Positions 1-9,096 of a DNA stretch of 64,000 nucleotides are shown here, in pieces. The position numbers and the translations under genes were made by a program. Below the pieces are notes generated by a model. The model worked only from the letters and a program-made list of their open reading frames with translations. It did not search any database and was not told where the DNA came from. The first letter of the stretch is position 1; each line of letters begins with the position of its first letter. Source of the DNA: Trichothermofontia sp037445115 (GTDB lineage Bacteria; Cyanobacteriota; Cyanobacteriia; B231); assembly GCA_037445115.1 (NCBI GenBank), contig JBBILC010000001.1, forward strand, positions 1 through 64,000. The letters run 5' to 3'.

Positions 1-40
1 TACACGATTAGAGGCTATTTTTTAACACATTTCCTATCAT

Positions 41-2266
41 TCAACACTTCTGAGTTGGGATTTTAATCGTAAACACTGTACCGCTTTCCGCCTTCGACTC
101 GCACGTGAGCGTCCCCTTGTGCTTGTCAACAATAATTTGATAGCTGATCGATAGCCCTAATCCTGTCCCCTCGCCAATGGGTTTCGTCGTAAAGAAGGGG
201 TCAAAGAGTTTGGGCTGAATCTCAGCCGGGATAGGGGGGCCATTGTTAATGATCTGAATGCTGACCCAGTCGCTATCGCATAGTTGGGTTTTGATCCAGA
301 TCGTGGGTGGGTCGGTTTGTCGCTGCTCATCAGTACAGGTCCGATCGTAGGCTTCCAAAGCATCGATCGCATTGGTCAAAACATTCATAAAAACCTGATT
401 AAGCTGCCCCGCATAGCATTCAATTTTAGGCAGATCGGCATACTCTTTGATGACATTAATGCCACTATACTCAGGACGAGCCTTCAGGCGATTGTGCAAA
501 ATCATCAGGCTGCTATCAATGCCCTCGTGAATATCAGCCAGCTTAAACTCCGCCTCATCCAGACGGGAGAAATGGCGTAATGACTTGACAATATTGTGGA
601 TACGCTCCGTTCCAACCTTCATCGAATCTAACAGTTTCGGAAAATCAGTCTTGATAAACTCAATATCAATATCTTCCAATTCCGGATGTTGTCGCTGATC
701 CAACTTGGGTTGGATAGCTTGATAAAGCGCCACGATCGTCAATAAGTCCTCAGCATATTCCTGAGCGTGCATGAGGTTGCCATGAATAAAGTTAACAGGA
801 TTATTGATCTCATGGGCAACCCCAGCTACCAATTGACCGAGGCTAGACATCTTTTCGGTATGAATCAATTGCGTTTGCATCTGTTGCAGATTCGCCAAGG
901 CTGCCGAGAGGGCCGCCGTCCTAGCCGTGACCCGATCCTCAAGGTCAGCATTGGTTGCTTCCAGTTGGACAAATGAATCTTTTAACTGTTGAGCCATGCG
1001 GTTAAAGGATTGGGCTAAAATCTTTAACTCCCGAATCTTGGGTAGGGCAACGGTTTGATCCAAGTTACCCGCCGCGATCGCTTCACTGGCCGCACTCAGC
1101 CGTAGCACGGGCTTGGTAATCCACTGGGAGGTAATCAGGCTCATGACCACAGCCAAAAGTAACGTGACCAAGCCGAGTTGTAGGGTGGCATTGGCGATCG
1201 TGGCATTCACTTCCCCAAGGTAATTAGATTCAGGAATCAGGCTAATGACGTGCCAGTCGAGCAACCCCAGGGGTGCAACGGAGAGGTAATAGCGTTCCCC
1301 CGTTTCCTGATGGCGATAGGTTAGCTGTTGGGGACGATCGACCTGGGCAATGTCGATCCGTTCGCTGGTCAAGACGCGATTAACCAGTTGGATGGCTGGC
1401 GTGGTGGCTTCCTGGAGATGTTTGAGTTGCAGTGAGTCAGGACCCGTCACCGTATAGGGTTCCTCAACCGCGATCGATGTAGCGATCAATTCGCCCTTGG
1501 TATTGACAATAAAAACCGTGAGATTATTTTGCGCCGCCAACTCCTGTAAATAGTGAGCAATTTGTTGCAGTTCAAAGGCGATGCTCACAACCCCCACCAC
1601 CTTACCTTGCTGCGTCAGGGCTAACGAGGCATTAATTCCCGCTGTGCGACTGGTCCGAAAGACATAGGCATCAGTCCAGGCCAATTGTCTGGGCTGGGCC
1701 AGCGCGACCTTATACCAGGGCCGTTGGGGGGCATAGTAGGTTTCCGTCTGCACCTCCGTTTCCACGAGACGCCGGGGTTGACCGCCCACTTCCACCGCAT
1801 AATGCTCGGTCGTCTTTTGGGTTTGCTGGGTTTGTGGATTCCAATCCCGCCGAATCAGGTTGATCCGGGCATCGGAATGGCGATGCACCCCCAGGTAGTC
1901 CCCATCCCCACGTCCCAGTTCTAACCAGGCGAAGGTCGGATGGGTCTGGATCATGCGGAGGTAAAACTGTTCCAATGCCTGGGGATTATCGCTGTTGAGC
2001 AAATCTTCCGTGAGCTGACGCTGCACCAACTGCCCCGCTGACTCCACCCGCGAGAAAATGTCATCTACCGCCTGAATCGTGCTGCGAGTGGTCGTTTCAT
2101 TCACCTGGGTCACAATGCTTTCGATATTACGGCGCGACATCATTAACCACGAAACATGGACGATCGCGGCTGTAGCACTCACCGTGATCAAAATGGCACC
2201 AATCAAGGTAGCTTGCAGCCCCAAGCCCCTATGCCGATTGTCAGGATCAGGTTTGAGCGCCGTCAT
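41..2266 (-). CDS. Membrane-bound sensor histidine kinase (Cache-HAMP-HisKA-HATPase)
   Basis: Seen: about 741 residues from the ATG at 2266 (an upstream TTG at 2308 is possible, but GAGATA precedes the ATG). TM helix at about residues 15-38, a periplasmic region of about 310 residues that looks like a double Cache sensor, a second TM near 357-380, HAMP (380-433), a coiled linker, an H-box with phospho-acceptor His485 in VAHEINNPVN, an N-box (NVLTNAIDAL) and a G-box (GEGTGLGLSI) near the C-terminus. Family knowledge: Cache kinases bind small molecules outside the membrane, and the signal crosses through HAMP to drive His phosphorylation. Ligand and partner are unknown. No response regulator gene is adjacent, so the partner is probably encoded elsewhere. 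Confidence 0.9.
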   Translation of the reverse strand: MTALKPDPDNRHRGLGLQATLIGAILITVSATAAIVHVSWLMMSRRNIESIVTQVNETTTRSTIQAVDDIFSRVESAGQLVQRQLTEDLLNSDNPQALEQFYLRMIQTHPTFAWLELGRGDGDYLGVHRHSDARINLIRRDWNPQTQQTQKTTEHYAVEVGGQPRRLVETEVQTETYYAPQRPWYKVALAQPRQLAWTDAYVFRTSRTAGINASLALTQQGKVVGVVSIAFELQQIAHYLQELAAQNNLTVFIVNTKGELIATSIAVEEPYTVTGPDSLQLKHLQEATTPAIQLVNRVLTSERIDIAQVDRPQQLTYRHQETGERYYLSVAPLGLLDWHVISLIPESNYLGEVNATIANATLQLGLVTLLLAVVMSLITSQWITKPVLRLSAASEAIAAGNLDQTVALPKIRELKILAQSFNRMAQQLKDSFVQLEATNADLEDRVTARTAALSAALANLQQMQTQLIHTEKMSSLGQLVAGVAHEINNPVNFIHGNLMHAQEYAEDLLTIVALYQAIQPKLDQRQHPELEDIDIEFIKTDFPKLLDSMKVGTERIHNIVKSLRHFSRLDEAEFKLADIHEGIDSSLMILHNRLKARPEYSGINVIKEYADLPKIECYAGQLNQVFMNVLTNAIDALEAYDRTCTDEQRQTDPPTIWIKTQLCDSDWVSIQIINNGPPIPAEIQPKLFDPFFTTKPIGEGTGLGLSISYQIIVDKHKGTLTCESKAESGTVFTIKIPTQKC

Positions 2267-2599
2267 AGAAGATATCTCGCTATCGAAATGGCTAGTTGGA
2301 TTTGTCAAAGGTCAGTCACAGGCCCAATCAGGCTACCCTTCCGTCCCAGCAGACGCGATCGGGTGTTATCAGCCCCCATCAGATCCCGATAGATCTAGAA
2401 TGCCCAGTTACTAACCAGAAGCAACTATTGGTCATCGCCCTAGAGCAAGATCGCAGCCCGACTATCCCCTGTCCAAACCCAGAGATATTACCTTTTACGG
2501 CCACCCCAAACCGGTTTCCAGAAATCTAGCTATTTTCCCCCGCCGACTTTCCCGCCGGAGCATCTTCCCCAGCCCCGTGAGGGAGACCCCGCCACTGGT

Positions 2600-4198
2600 C
2601 TACTCCAATCCGGGTGTTGGGGTTAGGACCGGACTAAAGCGGCCATTTTCGCCATACACCCAGCCAATTCCGTCGGGATCACGGCTCTGGGACCATTGGG
2701 CAAAATCGGACTGTTTTTTCAGGCGGTTGATGGTTCGGCGGGTGGTGCTGAGGCGACGGGCTAGGGCGCTGCTAGAGAGGGATGCGTCGCTACTGTCTAC
2801 TTCTTCCAGAATGGCCTCATAGGTCTGCCAAATGATTACGAACAGGGCAAACAGAACCACCACTACAATTTCAGGTCGTAGGAACCACTCGGCTTCGTCC
2901 TCGGCAGCCGTCCCATCCTGCGGCGATGGGGGGGGGGCGATCGGGCGGGGCGCGGCGACGGCTGCTTCGGCGGGTGCTACCGCTGCGCTTGTCGGCCCTG
3001 CGGGTTCCCAATCACTGGTTTCCGTCTCTAACGCACTGTGCAGCTCTAAGGCTTGCCCCTCTAGCTCCAGATCATCGGTCACCTCATCATCGGTCACCTC
3101 ATCATCAGTCACGTTTGGGGGAGGGCTGGCGAGCGGGAAGGTCTGCTTGTCGGATATCTGTTCCAGGGGCGCGTCAGGGATATGGACAGTTTCGCGATCG
3201 GAAGTCACATCCTCCACTTCACGATCGGGGAGTTCTGCCTCGACGCGACTTTCCGATGGGAGGATGGGGTTTTCCAGATCCTGCTCAGGGCCACGGAGAG
3301 CTTCGGCAACCGCTTCGGCTGGGGCTGTTTCGGGGGCTGCTTCCGGCATAAGTTCAGACAGGAGTGCGGCTCCGCTGACTAATAAACTGGCCGGATTCGC
3401 CGCCAAGTCGGCCAATCGGTTGTCAATTTCTGGCGCGTGCGCCTCCCCCTTAGCCTCCAGCTCCTGTTCCGGTGTGGCTGAGATCCCTTCTGGCTCCGGC
3501 TCCAACCCCATTAAGTCTGGCTGGTCGCTGCGGTCGAGAACCCCATTTTCCGGTTCTAGTCCTGACTCGATCGCTTCTCGTTCATCGCTGAGGGATGCGA
3601 GCACGCCTTGCCGCTCTTCTGGTAATGGCTCCGTCAGTTCTGAGTGCTTGTTAAGTTCTTCCGCAACTTGAGGTGCGGTCCCAACCTGTTCAGGTTGGAT
3701 GTCCGTAAGTTCCGGCTGGTCACTGGGTGCTTCCGTAACGAGCGTTTCGAGCACCGCTTCCGGCTCTAGGCCCTCGGCAACGCCTGCCGCTATGCTGGCG
3801 GGTGCTGATGGAGGGCTGGTAGGTTCTGGCTTTTGGGTTGAGTCTTCCGGGACGGCGATCGGGGTAGGCGGCAGCTCTTGTTGCGTTTTTAGGAAAGCCG
3901 AGATCTCCATATCTTCGCGCCAATCAGCCAAAAGTTGCCCCCGCTGCCGTCCCCAAATTCTTAAGGTTTGCGCGGTCGTGAGGGCAAGCGGTTGCAGATG
4001 CGCCAGGAAACCCTGCACAAGGGCAACGGCACGCTGCTTTTCAGGGGTTGGCTCTGCCTCTAAAAGCACTTGGAGGCAGTTATCCTGTAGCCGTACCTTG
4101 ATAACCCAACTGGGTTCTGGATTTTGCATCTTGAAGACGGTTTCGAGTGCCTGTGGATTGCCCTGTTGTGCCAATAGCCAGAGGTCTGCGGATGGCAT
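2600..4198 (-). CDS. Conserved cyanobacterial TM protein with acidic linker and C-terminal HTH-like tail
   Basis: Function not recognised. The ATG at 4198 is preferred over a TTG at 4216. Seen: an N-terminal globular region (about 1-100) starting with a helix of the type LWLLAQQGNPQALE and ending in an IWGRQRG motif; a long Glu/Pro/Ala-rich low-complexity middle including three TDDEV-like repeats (about 365-385); one TM helix near residue 445 (VVVVLFALFVIIW); then about 65 residues with a helix-turn-helix-like stretch (SALARRLSTTRRTINRLKK) and a DPDGIGWVY segment. The N-terminal module is also found in the protein at 48832-50154, so the two are paralogs. Inferred: a single-pass membrane protein with cytosolic domains on a flexible tether. 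Confidence 0.75.
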   Translation of the reverse strand: MPSADLWLLAQQGNPQALETVFKMQNPEPSWVIKVRLQDNCLQVLLEAEPTPEKQRAVALVQGFLAHLQPLALTTAQTLRIWGRQRGQLLADWREDMEISAFLKTQQELPPTPIAVPEDSTQKPEPTSPPSAPASIAAGVAEGLEPEAVLETLVTEAPSDQPELTDIQPEQVGTAPQVAEELNKHSELTEPLPEERQGVLASLSDEREAIESGLEPENGVLDRSDQPDLMGLEPEPEGISATPEQELEAKGEAHAPEIDNRLADLAANPASLLVSGAALLSELMPEAAPETAPAEAVAEALRGPEQDLENPILPSESRVEAELPDREVEDVTSDRETVHIPDAPLEQISDKQTFPLASPPPNVTDDEVTDDEVTDDLELEGQALELHSALETETSDWEPAGPTSAAVAPAEAAVAAPRPIAPPPSPQDGTAAEDEAEWFLRPEIVVVVLFALFVIIWQTYEAILEEVDSSDASLSSSALARRLSTTRRTINRLKKQSDFAQWSQSRDPDGIGWVYGENGRFSPVLTPTPGLE

Positions 4199-4318
4199 GA
4201 TCTGGTTTCCCCCCAATTACCCCAAAATGCTCCCCCCACAATAAGGGTAATAGGAGATAATGGCACTCTTACTCAATCTTCCTTCAGAAATAGGCCCGCA
4301 ATCCCCCCCAAGTTCCCC

Positions 4319-5038
4319 CTAGGCTGACTCGGCAGCATTGTCAGGAGAAGGGGCTACGGTATCTTGCTGGGCTTGTTCCCGCTGTTCTCGCCGTTTGCGT
4401 TCCGCCGCGATCGCATCCGCCATGACCGCTTGAGCTTGCTGCATTTTTTCTAAGTTACTGCGATACAGTTCCAAATCTCGCTGGAACTTGTCTACGGGCA
4501 CCTTGAGGGTTTCACCAATCTTTTCAAGTGTCTGGGCTAGCCGCGCATCATCCTTAGTCAGATCCGGATCAGACCATTCTAAGAGCGAGAAAATGCCGAT
4601 CGCAAACAGGCGACTATACTTAAAACGCGGATTCTCGGCGATCGCCCGTAGATAGGTTTGGAGGTCCGCCACGTCATCGCGATGGGACTGGAGACAAAGC
4701 CAGTCAATCAGTTCGTCCACGGGTAAATGCTTGGCCAAGTCCCGCAGGCGATCGGCATCCTGACGCAAGCGATCGGGATCGGCCTCAACGGCCCGACACA
4801 ACGCCTGGAAGATCGACGCCTGATCCCTGGCTGGCTGATACTCCTGCATAAATCGGTCAAAGGACGTGATCACGCCCACCGCATAGACCGGATCGGACCG
4901 GAAATCAACGTTGACCGAGAGGAGATGCATTTCCACGATCAACTCCTCAACTACCCGCCGATAGATTGTGTTAATCGGGCGAGTGTGCAGGCTATAGAAG
5001 CTACGTTTGGTGTCGGAAACGGTGCGGACGTTGTTCAC
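4319..5038 (-). CDS. thf1: Photosystem II biogenesis protein Psp29/Thf1
   Basis: About 239 residues from a GTG start that gives the family-typical N-terminus MNNVRTVSDTKRSFY. The conserved core (HTRPINTIYRRVVEELIVEMHLLSVN, shown here only by its start HTRPINTIYRR) and the helical C-terminus with a charged coiled-coil tail match Thf1/Psb29. Known role: this thylakoid-associated protein supports photosystem II assembly and repair, and in Synechocystis it affects the stability of FtsH complexes. An ftsH gene lies at 36 kb but is not linked. It is monocistronic here, in opposite orientation to the SH3-domain gene that follows. Confidence 0.93.
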   Translation of the reverse strand: MNNVRTVSDTKRSFYSLHTRPINTIYRRVVEELIVEMHLLSVNVDFRSDPVYAVGVITSFDRFMQEYQPARDQASIFQALCRAVEADPDRLRQDADRLRDLAKHLPVDELIDWLCLQSHRDDVADLQTYLRAIAENPRFKYSRLFAIGIFSLLEWSDPDLTKDDARLAQTLEKIGETLKVPVDKFQRDLELYRSNLEKMQQAQAVMADAIAAERKRREQREQAQQDTVAPSPDNAAESA

Positions 5039-5196
5039 AGAAATTTGTTATTGCCTTAAAAGTCCTTTTTTCCATTCTACGAGGGGTTGGACTCATTCGA
5101 CGCCTTTAGCCCGGACTGAATAGACTGGGCACAGGCAGGCACCGTCACGGGGCGAACGGGTCTGCGGGGTGAGGAGGGGTGCCCATTTGAGGATTT

Positions 5197-6279
5197 ATGC
5201 AACCTAAAGTCGGTCAACAATTCGGTCAACGATTGGTTTGGGCAGGGATTGGCTTGGCAAGTATGGTCCTAGTAATCGCCCTGCTCTATGGATTCGTCAC
5301 GACGATCCGGCGTTTGGTACAGGGGGATGTGGCCATCTCCCCCCAAGCCGCCTTTGCCCAAACCCCCTGTGTAACGATCGTGGCCGATCCCAATCCACCC
5401 CTGAATGTGCGATCGCTCCTGGGAACTCGGTCACCTGAGACCGTTGTGGGTACCCTGGCGAACGGTACGGTGTTAACCGTGGTGGCAGAAGCTCAAGGGT
5501 GGCTGCACCTCAAAGCTCCCGTAGCGGGCTGGGTTTATCAGGAATTGACAGCGGTGGTGTGTCGTACCCCAGCAGTGCCCAACCAACCAAGCCTATCGGC
5601 GACGCCAGATCTAGGGGAACTCATTTTTGCGGGCGCGACGGAACAGTATCAAGCCGGTCGGCTAGAGGATGCGATCGCCATTCTCCGGTCGATTCCCCCC
5701 GACAGTGTTGCCTATGGCCGCATTGAAGACACCGTGACCCAATGGCGGCGGGATTGGCGACAGGCAGAGACCCAGTTCACCCGTGTGCAACAGGCGTTTG
5801 AAGTGGGGCAATGGTCCACGGTGCTCACTGAAATGGAGCGGATGCCAGCGATTCGGTTCTGGCGCAGTAAGTTAACCCCGCTCACCATGACGGCGATCGT
5901 CCAACCCCAACCCCTGGCTTCCCCTGCTCCGCCGCTGCTGCCGGGAACTTCCCAACGCCTGAGCTTTCGCAACGAGCAGCGATCGGTCTCCGTAGCCGGG
6001 TTCTTTAGCGGCTCCCCCTCCCAGTCCTACCTGATCCAGGCAATCCAGGGTCAAGTGTTGCGGGTCGAAACCGCTGGGGCAACACCGCTTCCCCAGGTGT
6101 TTGCCCCCGATGGCACCGCCCTCCAGCCCACAATGGCCGCCGATCAGACCGCGTGGCACCTGCAATTACCCCAAACGGGAGCCTATCGCCTAGAGTTAAG
6201 CCGCGATCTCAGTCCCTACAACTACGCCCTGGTCATCTCCCTTGATCCGGATCAGGTTGAACCCAATCGGGTGCCCTAA
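5197..6279 (+). CDS. SH3 domain-containing membrane-anchored protein
   Basis: About 360 residues. Seen: N-terminal TM/signal anchor at about 15-36, a bacterial SH3 (SH3_3-type) domain at about 60-118 (LNVRSLLG ... GTVLTVVAEAQGWLHLKAP ... GWVYQEL), a Trp/Gln-rich helical middle, and a C-terminal beta-rich domain at about 255-350 resembling pre-peptidase C-terminal domains (FFSGSPSQSYLIQAIQGQVL ... GAYRLELS). Family knowledge: bacterial SH3 domains often bind cell-wall peptides. Inferred location: periplasmic side of the membrane. No enzymatic domain is visible and its partner is unknown. It is followed by the HpsJ-like gene on the same strand after 112 nt. Confidence 0.75.
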   Translation: MQPKVGQQFGQRLVWAGIGLASMVLVIALLYGFVTTIRRLVQGDVAISPQAAFAQTPCVTIVADPNPPLNVRSLLGTRSPETVVGTLANGTVLTVVAEAQGWLHLKAPVAGWVYQELTAVVCRTPAVPNQPSLSATPDLGELIFAGATEQYQAGRLEDAIAILRSIPPDSVAYGRIEDTVTQWRRDWRQAETQFTRVQQAFEVGQWSTVLTEMERMPAIRFWRSKLTPLTMTAIVQPQPLASPAPPLLPGTSQRLSFRNEQRSVSVAGFFSGSPSQSYLIQAIQGQVLRVETAGATPLPQVFAPDGTALQPTMAADQTAWHLQLPQTGAYRLELSRDLSPYNYALVISLDPDQVEPNRVP

Positions 6280-6391
6280 CCCTGGGTTCCCGGTCTGCGG
6301 AGAGCAGCAAAAGGGCAAGACTGGCCCAAGGGTGCTATGGTTTTCAACATCCCTTTGCTAACCCTCTGCTAAGCATTGCTAGGCCGCTTCC

Positions 6392-7168
6392 ATGAACGAG
6401 TTTTCCTATAAACCTGCCCCTACCGTCGCGACGATCCTGCGGATTATTGGGATCGTATTGGTACTGATTCCCATCATTAACTGCCTAGCCTTGGCTATTC
6501 CCTATGATTGGGGGAGTCGCCAATGGCAATTAAGCCTCCTTCCCCAGTTAGTCGATCAGGGTCCCATCCCGCTGCTAGGGATGGCGTTTTTCTTGATCGG
6601 CAGTTGGATCGCACGGGTCAATGCGAGTGCCTTGCTAGAGCGGCGCTTGTTCTTTGACCTCCGGTTTTGGTTGTTGGTTTTGGCCGCTATCCTAGGTATC
6701 TTTTTCCTGGTGCTGGTCCCCGTGCATCTGAGCAATGTACAGTATGAGCGATCGGATGCCCTCAAACAGATTGAGACGGACATTCAGCAGGCCCAATCCC
6801 AGATCGATGTGCAGCTTCAAATGCAGCTACAGCAACAGCGGAGTCGGATTAACACCCTGCTGGAAAACCCGGAACAAGTCCAAGCAGCCATTGCTCAAGG
6901 ACAAATGGACCCAGAAAATGCCGCACTCCTAGAACAGTTCAAACAGGACCCCAACAAGATTGATGAGTTTCTCAAGCAGGAAGCCGATCGCGTGCGTCAG
7001 CAGGCCCAACAAGAGATTGATGGTCGCCGCAGCGAGGCGGAGACCCGTGCCAAGATTCGGGTTTCCCAAGCGTCCTGGCGCACCAGCATTAACGGGATTG
7101 TCCTAGCCTTTACCTATGCCATTATCGGGGCTTGGGGGCTCCGTGCCCTGATCAACCACCAGATGTAG
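6392..7168 (+). CDS. HpsJ-like membrane protein
   Basis: About 258 residues. Seen: hydrophobic helices near 14-38, 58-76 and 87-108, a long Gln/Glu-rich coiled coil (about 115-215) and a last TM helix near 232-250. The order of helices and the motif RQWQLSLLPQLVDQGPIPLLG resemble proteins annotated as HpsJ, a membrane component of the hormogonium polysaccharide locus in Nostoc; the family call is from memory of the pattern, not a search. The other hps genes are not here, so a role in polysaccharide export is only a guess. It may be co-transcribed with the SH3 gene upstream. Confidence 0.6.
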   Translation: MNEFSYKPAPTVATILRIIGIVLVLIPIINCLALAIPYDWGSRQWQLSLLPQLVDQGPIPLLGMAFFLIGSWIARVNASALLERRLFFDLRFWLLVLAAILGIFFLVLVPVHLSNVQYERSDALKQIETDIQQAQSQIDVQLQMQLQQQRSRINTLLENPEQVQAAIAQGQMDPENAALLEQFKQDPNKIDEFLKQEADRVRQQAQQEIDGRRSEAETRAKIRVSQASWRTSINGIVLAFTYAIIGAWGLRALINHQM

Positions 7169-7604
7169 GCAGGCAGACCGGCAGACAGACCGGGCGGCGG
7201 TGTCCTGCTCGCCAGCGGGTCACGGTCGTTACGCCCCATGATCAGATCGACCCGCGCTACCAAGGCAGATGGGATCTCCGCTACGATGGGTGATTAAGGC
7301 TTGATCCCCATGCGATTATCTAGATAAATGTTATATGGGATACTGATTCAGACTTCCCTCGCGATCGTTACCGACGCCGCGCCCATCGATCAGGAGTGGC
7401 CGACCGGGTCCTGCGTGACGGGATTTCTGAAGCAACTTGAAACAATTCTTTACAAGTCTTACAACTAAGATAGACCCCACGGGCATTGTCCGTGGCCCCG
7501 TTCGCTCCCCCCCCTTCCCCCAGCCCGAGGGTTACCCCCGGCTAGTTACCCTAATCCACCCAACTACTTGCCTTCCCGGTCCGTCAGAGGAGAATCGGCC
7601 TACT
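7169..7604. other. Intergenic region upstream of the DUF502 gene
   Basis: 436 nt without a convincing gene. A frame open from 7437 runs into the DUF502 gene, but the first 56 residues are Pro-rich and lack family character. A small hairpin, CCACGG/CCGTGG, lies at 7477-7495. An AGAGGAGAA ribosome binding site at 7586-7593 decides the downstream GTG start. No other signal was identified. Confidence 0.5.
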
Positions 7605-8396
7605 GTGTTCAAACATCTGAAACAAGATCTTAAGAATGACCTGATTGCGGGCCTTTTGGTTGTGATTCCGCTGGCCACGACCATCTGGCTGACCTTCACG
7701 ATTTCCACTTGGGTCGTTGGCTTCCTAACCCGCGTACCCAAGCAACTCAACCCCATCAACGATCTTGATCCCCTGCTGATTAACCTGATTAACCTGGCCC
7801 TGGGGCTGGCGGTGCCCCTGCTGAGTATTCTGCTGATTGGCCTCATGGCCCGGAATATCGTCGGGCGCTGGTTGCTGGATGTGGGAGAACGGGTCCTGCA
7901 AGCGATTCCCTTTGCCGGGTCAGTTTATAAAACCCTGAAGCAGTTGTTGGAAACCCTGCTCAAGGATTCGAGTAGCAAGTTCCGGCGGGTGGTGTTGGTG
8001 GAATACCCACGACGGGGCCTGTGGGTGATTGCTTTTGTGACAGGCAATGTGAGTAGTGAAATCGAACCCCACTTTCCGGGGCCGATGCTCAGTATTTTCA
8101 TCCCGACCACACCGAACCCAACGACGGGCTGGTATGCGATCGTGCCCGAAGCGGAGGCAATTAATATCTCGATGTCGATCGAAGATGCCTTTAAGGTGTT
8201 GATTTCGGGCGGGATTGTCAACCCCAGTGCCGTGACCCAGAATGGCATGAGCTTGCCCGACCTGCGGCGACTGGAGGAGCGACGGGCCGAGGAGGTTCGC
8301 CTGGAAGCGCTAAGATCAGAAGCACTGCGATCGGAGAATCCGCGCTCTCGGAGTGTGGCCGCCAGCGAGGCGATGTTGCCGGTTGAAGAAGGCTAA
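7605..8396 (+). CDS. DUF502 family membrane protein
   Basis: About 263 residues from the GTG at 7605, chosen because AGAGGAGAA lies 11 nt upstream and family members start right at FKHLKQDLKNDLIAGLLVV. Seen: two TM helices (about 14-34 and 50-74), then a conserved soluble domain with IPFAGSVYKTLKQLLETL, YPRRGLWVIAFVTG and the TPNPTTGWYAIVP segment. The C-terminus is Arg/Glu-rich with repeated RSE(A/N)LRSE-like units. DUF502 proteins are widespread in cyanobacteria and plastid-bearing plants (COV-like); a biochemical role is not established. The stop codon lies inside a 14-nt tandem repeat shared with the spacer to nusB. Confidence 0.85.
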   Translation: MFKHLKQDLKNDLIAGLLVVIPLATTIWLTFTISTWVVGFLTRVPKQLNPINDLDPLLINLINLALGLAVPLLSILLIGLMARNIVGRWLLDVGERVLQAIPFAGSVYKTLKQLLETLLKDSSSKFRRVVLVEYPRRGLWVIAFVTGNVSSEIEPHFPGPMLSIFIPTTPNPTTGWYAIVPEAEAINISMSIEDAFKVLISGGIVNPSAVTQNGMSLPDLRRLEERRAEEVRLEALRSEALRSENPRSRSVAASEAMLPVEEG

Positions 8397-8424
8397 TCAC
8401 AGAAGGCTAATCACAGAAGGCTAA
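8387..8424. repeat. 14-nt tandem repeat over a stop codon
   Basis: AGAAGGCTAATCAC occurs twice exactly (8387-8400, 8401-8414) and once partially (8415-8424). The first unit carries the TAA stop of the DUF502 gene, and the array fills the 34-nt spacer before nusB. Confidence 0.9.
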
Positions 8425-8430
8425 AAATCC

Positions 8431-9078
8431 ATGAAAGCCCGCCAAATTTCCCGTGAGTTGGCCCTCTTGGCCCTCAGTCAATTACCGTCGAGTCCTGAAC
8501 GACTGGCCAAGCAAGACCTACAAAATCTGGTCCTGGCAGCGGTGCGTACCCTGACAACCGAAGCCCACGAGGCGTTGGAAACGGCAGCAATGGAACTCGA
8601 TCGCGGTAATGAGCAATTGCTGAAAAGTGAAACCCAGGCGGCCCATCTGGACAGTGCGCGGGTGATGGTCCAGGCGGCGATCACCCAGGGACAAGCGGCC
8701 CTCAATCGCCTGGGAGCCGCGATCGACTTCCCGGAACGGATTCAATTGGCCAATCAAGCTGATGTCCGCGCCTATACCCTGGAAATCCTGACACACCTCC
8801 ACGCCAACCGCACGGAAATTGATCAACTGCTAGAGGTGTCGCTGGTGGACTGGCAAGTGCAGCGATTGGTGCGCCTCGATCGCGATCTGCTCCGGATTGC
8901 CATTACAGAAATACGCTACCTGGGGACCCCGGAACGGATTGCGATTAACGAAGCCGTTGAGCTGGCCAAACTCTATGGGGATGAGGATGGGCACCGCTTT
9001 ATTAACGGCGTTCTGCGGCGAGTTGTCCAGCAGCTTCAGAATCGTCCCCCGGTGGGTGGGGTACCGGCAGGCTCCTAG
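8431..9078 (+). CDS. nusB: Transcription antitermination factor NusB
   Basis: About 215 residues, longer than the ~140 of E. coli NusB because of an N-terminal region typical of cyanobacterial members. Seen: MKARQISRELALLALSQL at the start, and the diagnostic C-terminal half with DRDLLRIAITEIRYLGTPE, AINEAVELAKLYGDEDG and FINGVLRRV. Known role: binds boxA RNA with NusE (S10) to allow antitermination of rRNA operons. It lies between the DUF502 gene (34-nt spacer) and a glycosyltransferase (18-nt spacer), so the three may be one transcript. Confidence 0.95.
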   Translation: MKARQISRELALLALSQLPSSPERLAKQDLQNLVLAAVRTLTTEAHEALETAAMELDRGNEQLLKSETQAAHLDSARVMVQAAITQGQAALNRLGAAIDFPERIQLANQADVRAYTLEILTHLHANRTEIDQLLEVSLVDWQVQRLVRLDRDLLRIAITEIRYLGTPERIAINEAVELAKLYGDEDGHRFINGVLRRVVQQLQNRPPVGGVPAGS

Positions 9079-9096
9079 GCGGAGGCGGAGTTTTCC

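Noticed and set aside
2832..3671. Long Ser/Thr-rich open frame on the plus strand opposite the TM protein
   Set aside because: It is antisense to the low-complexity linker; the composition is explained by the Glu/Pro codons on the other strand and no family is recognisable.
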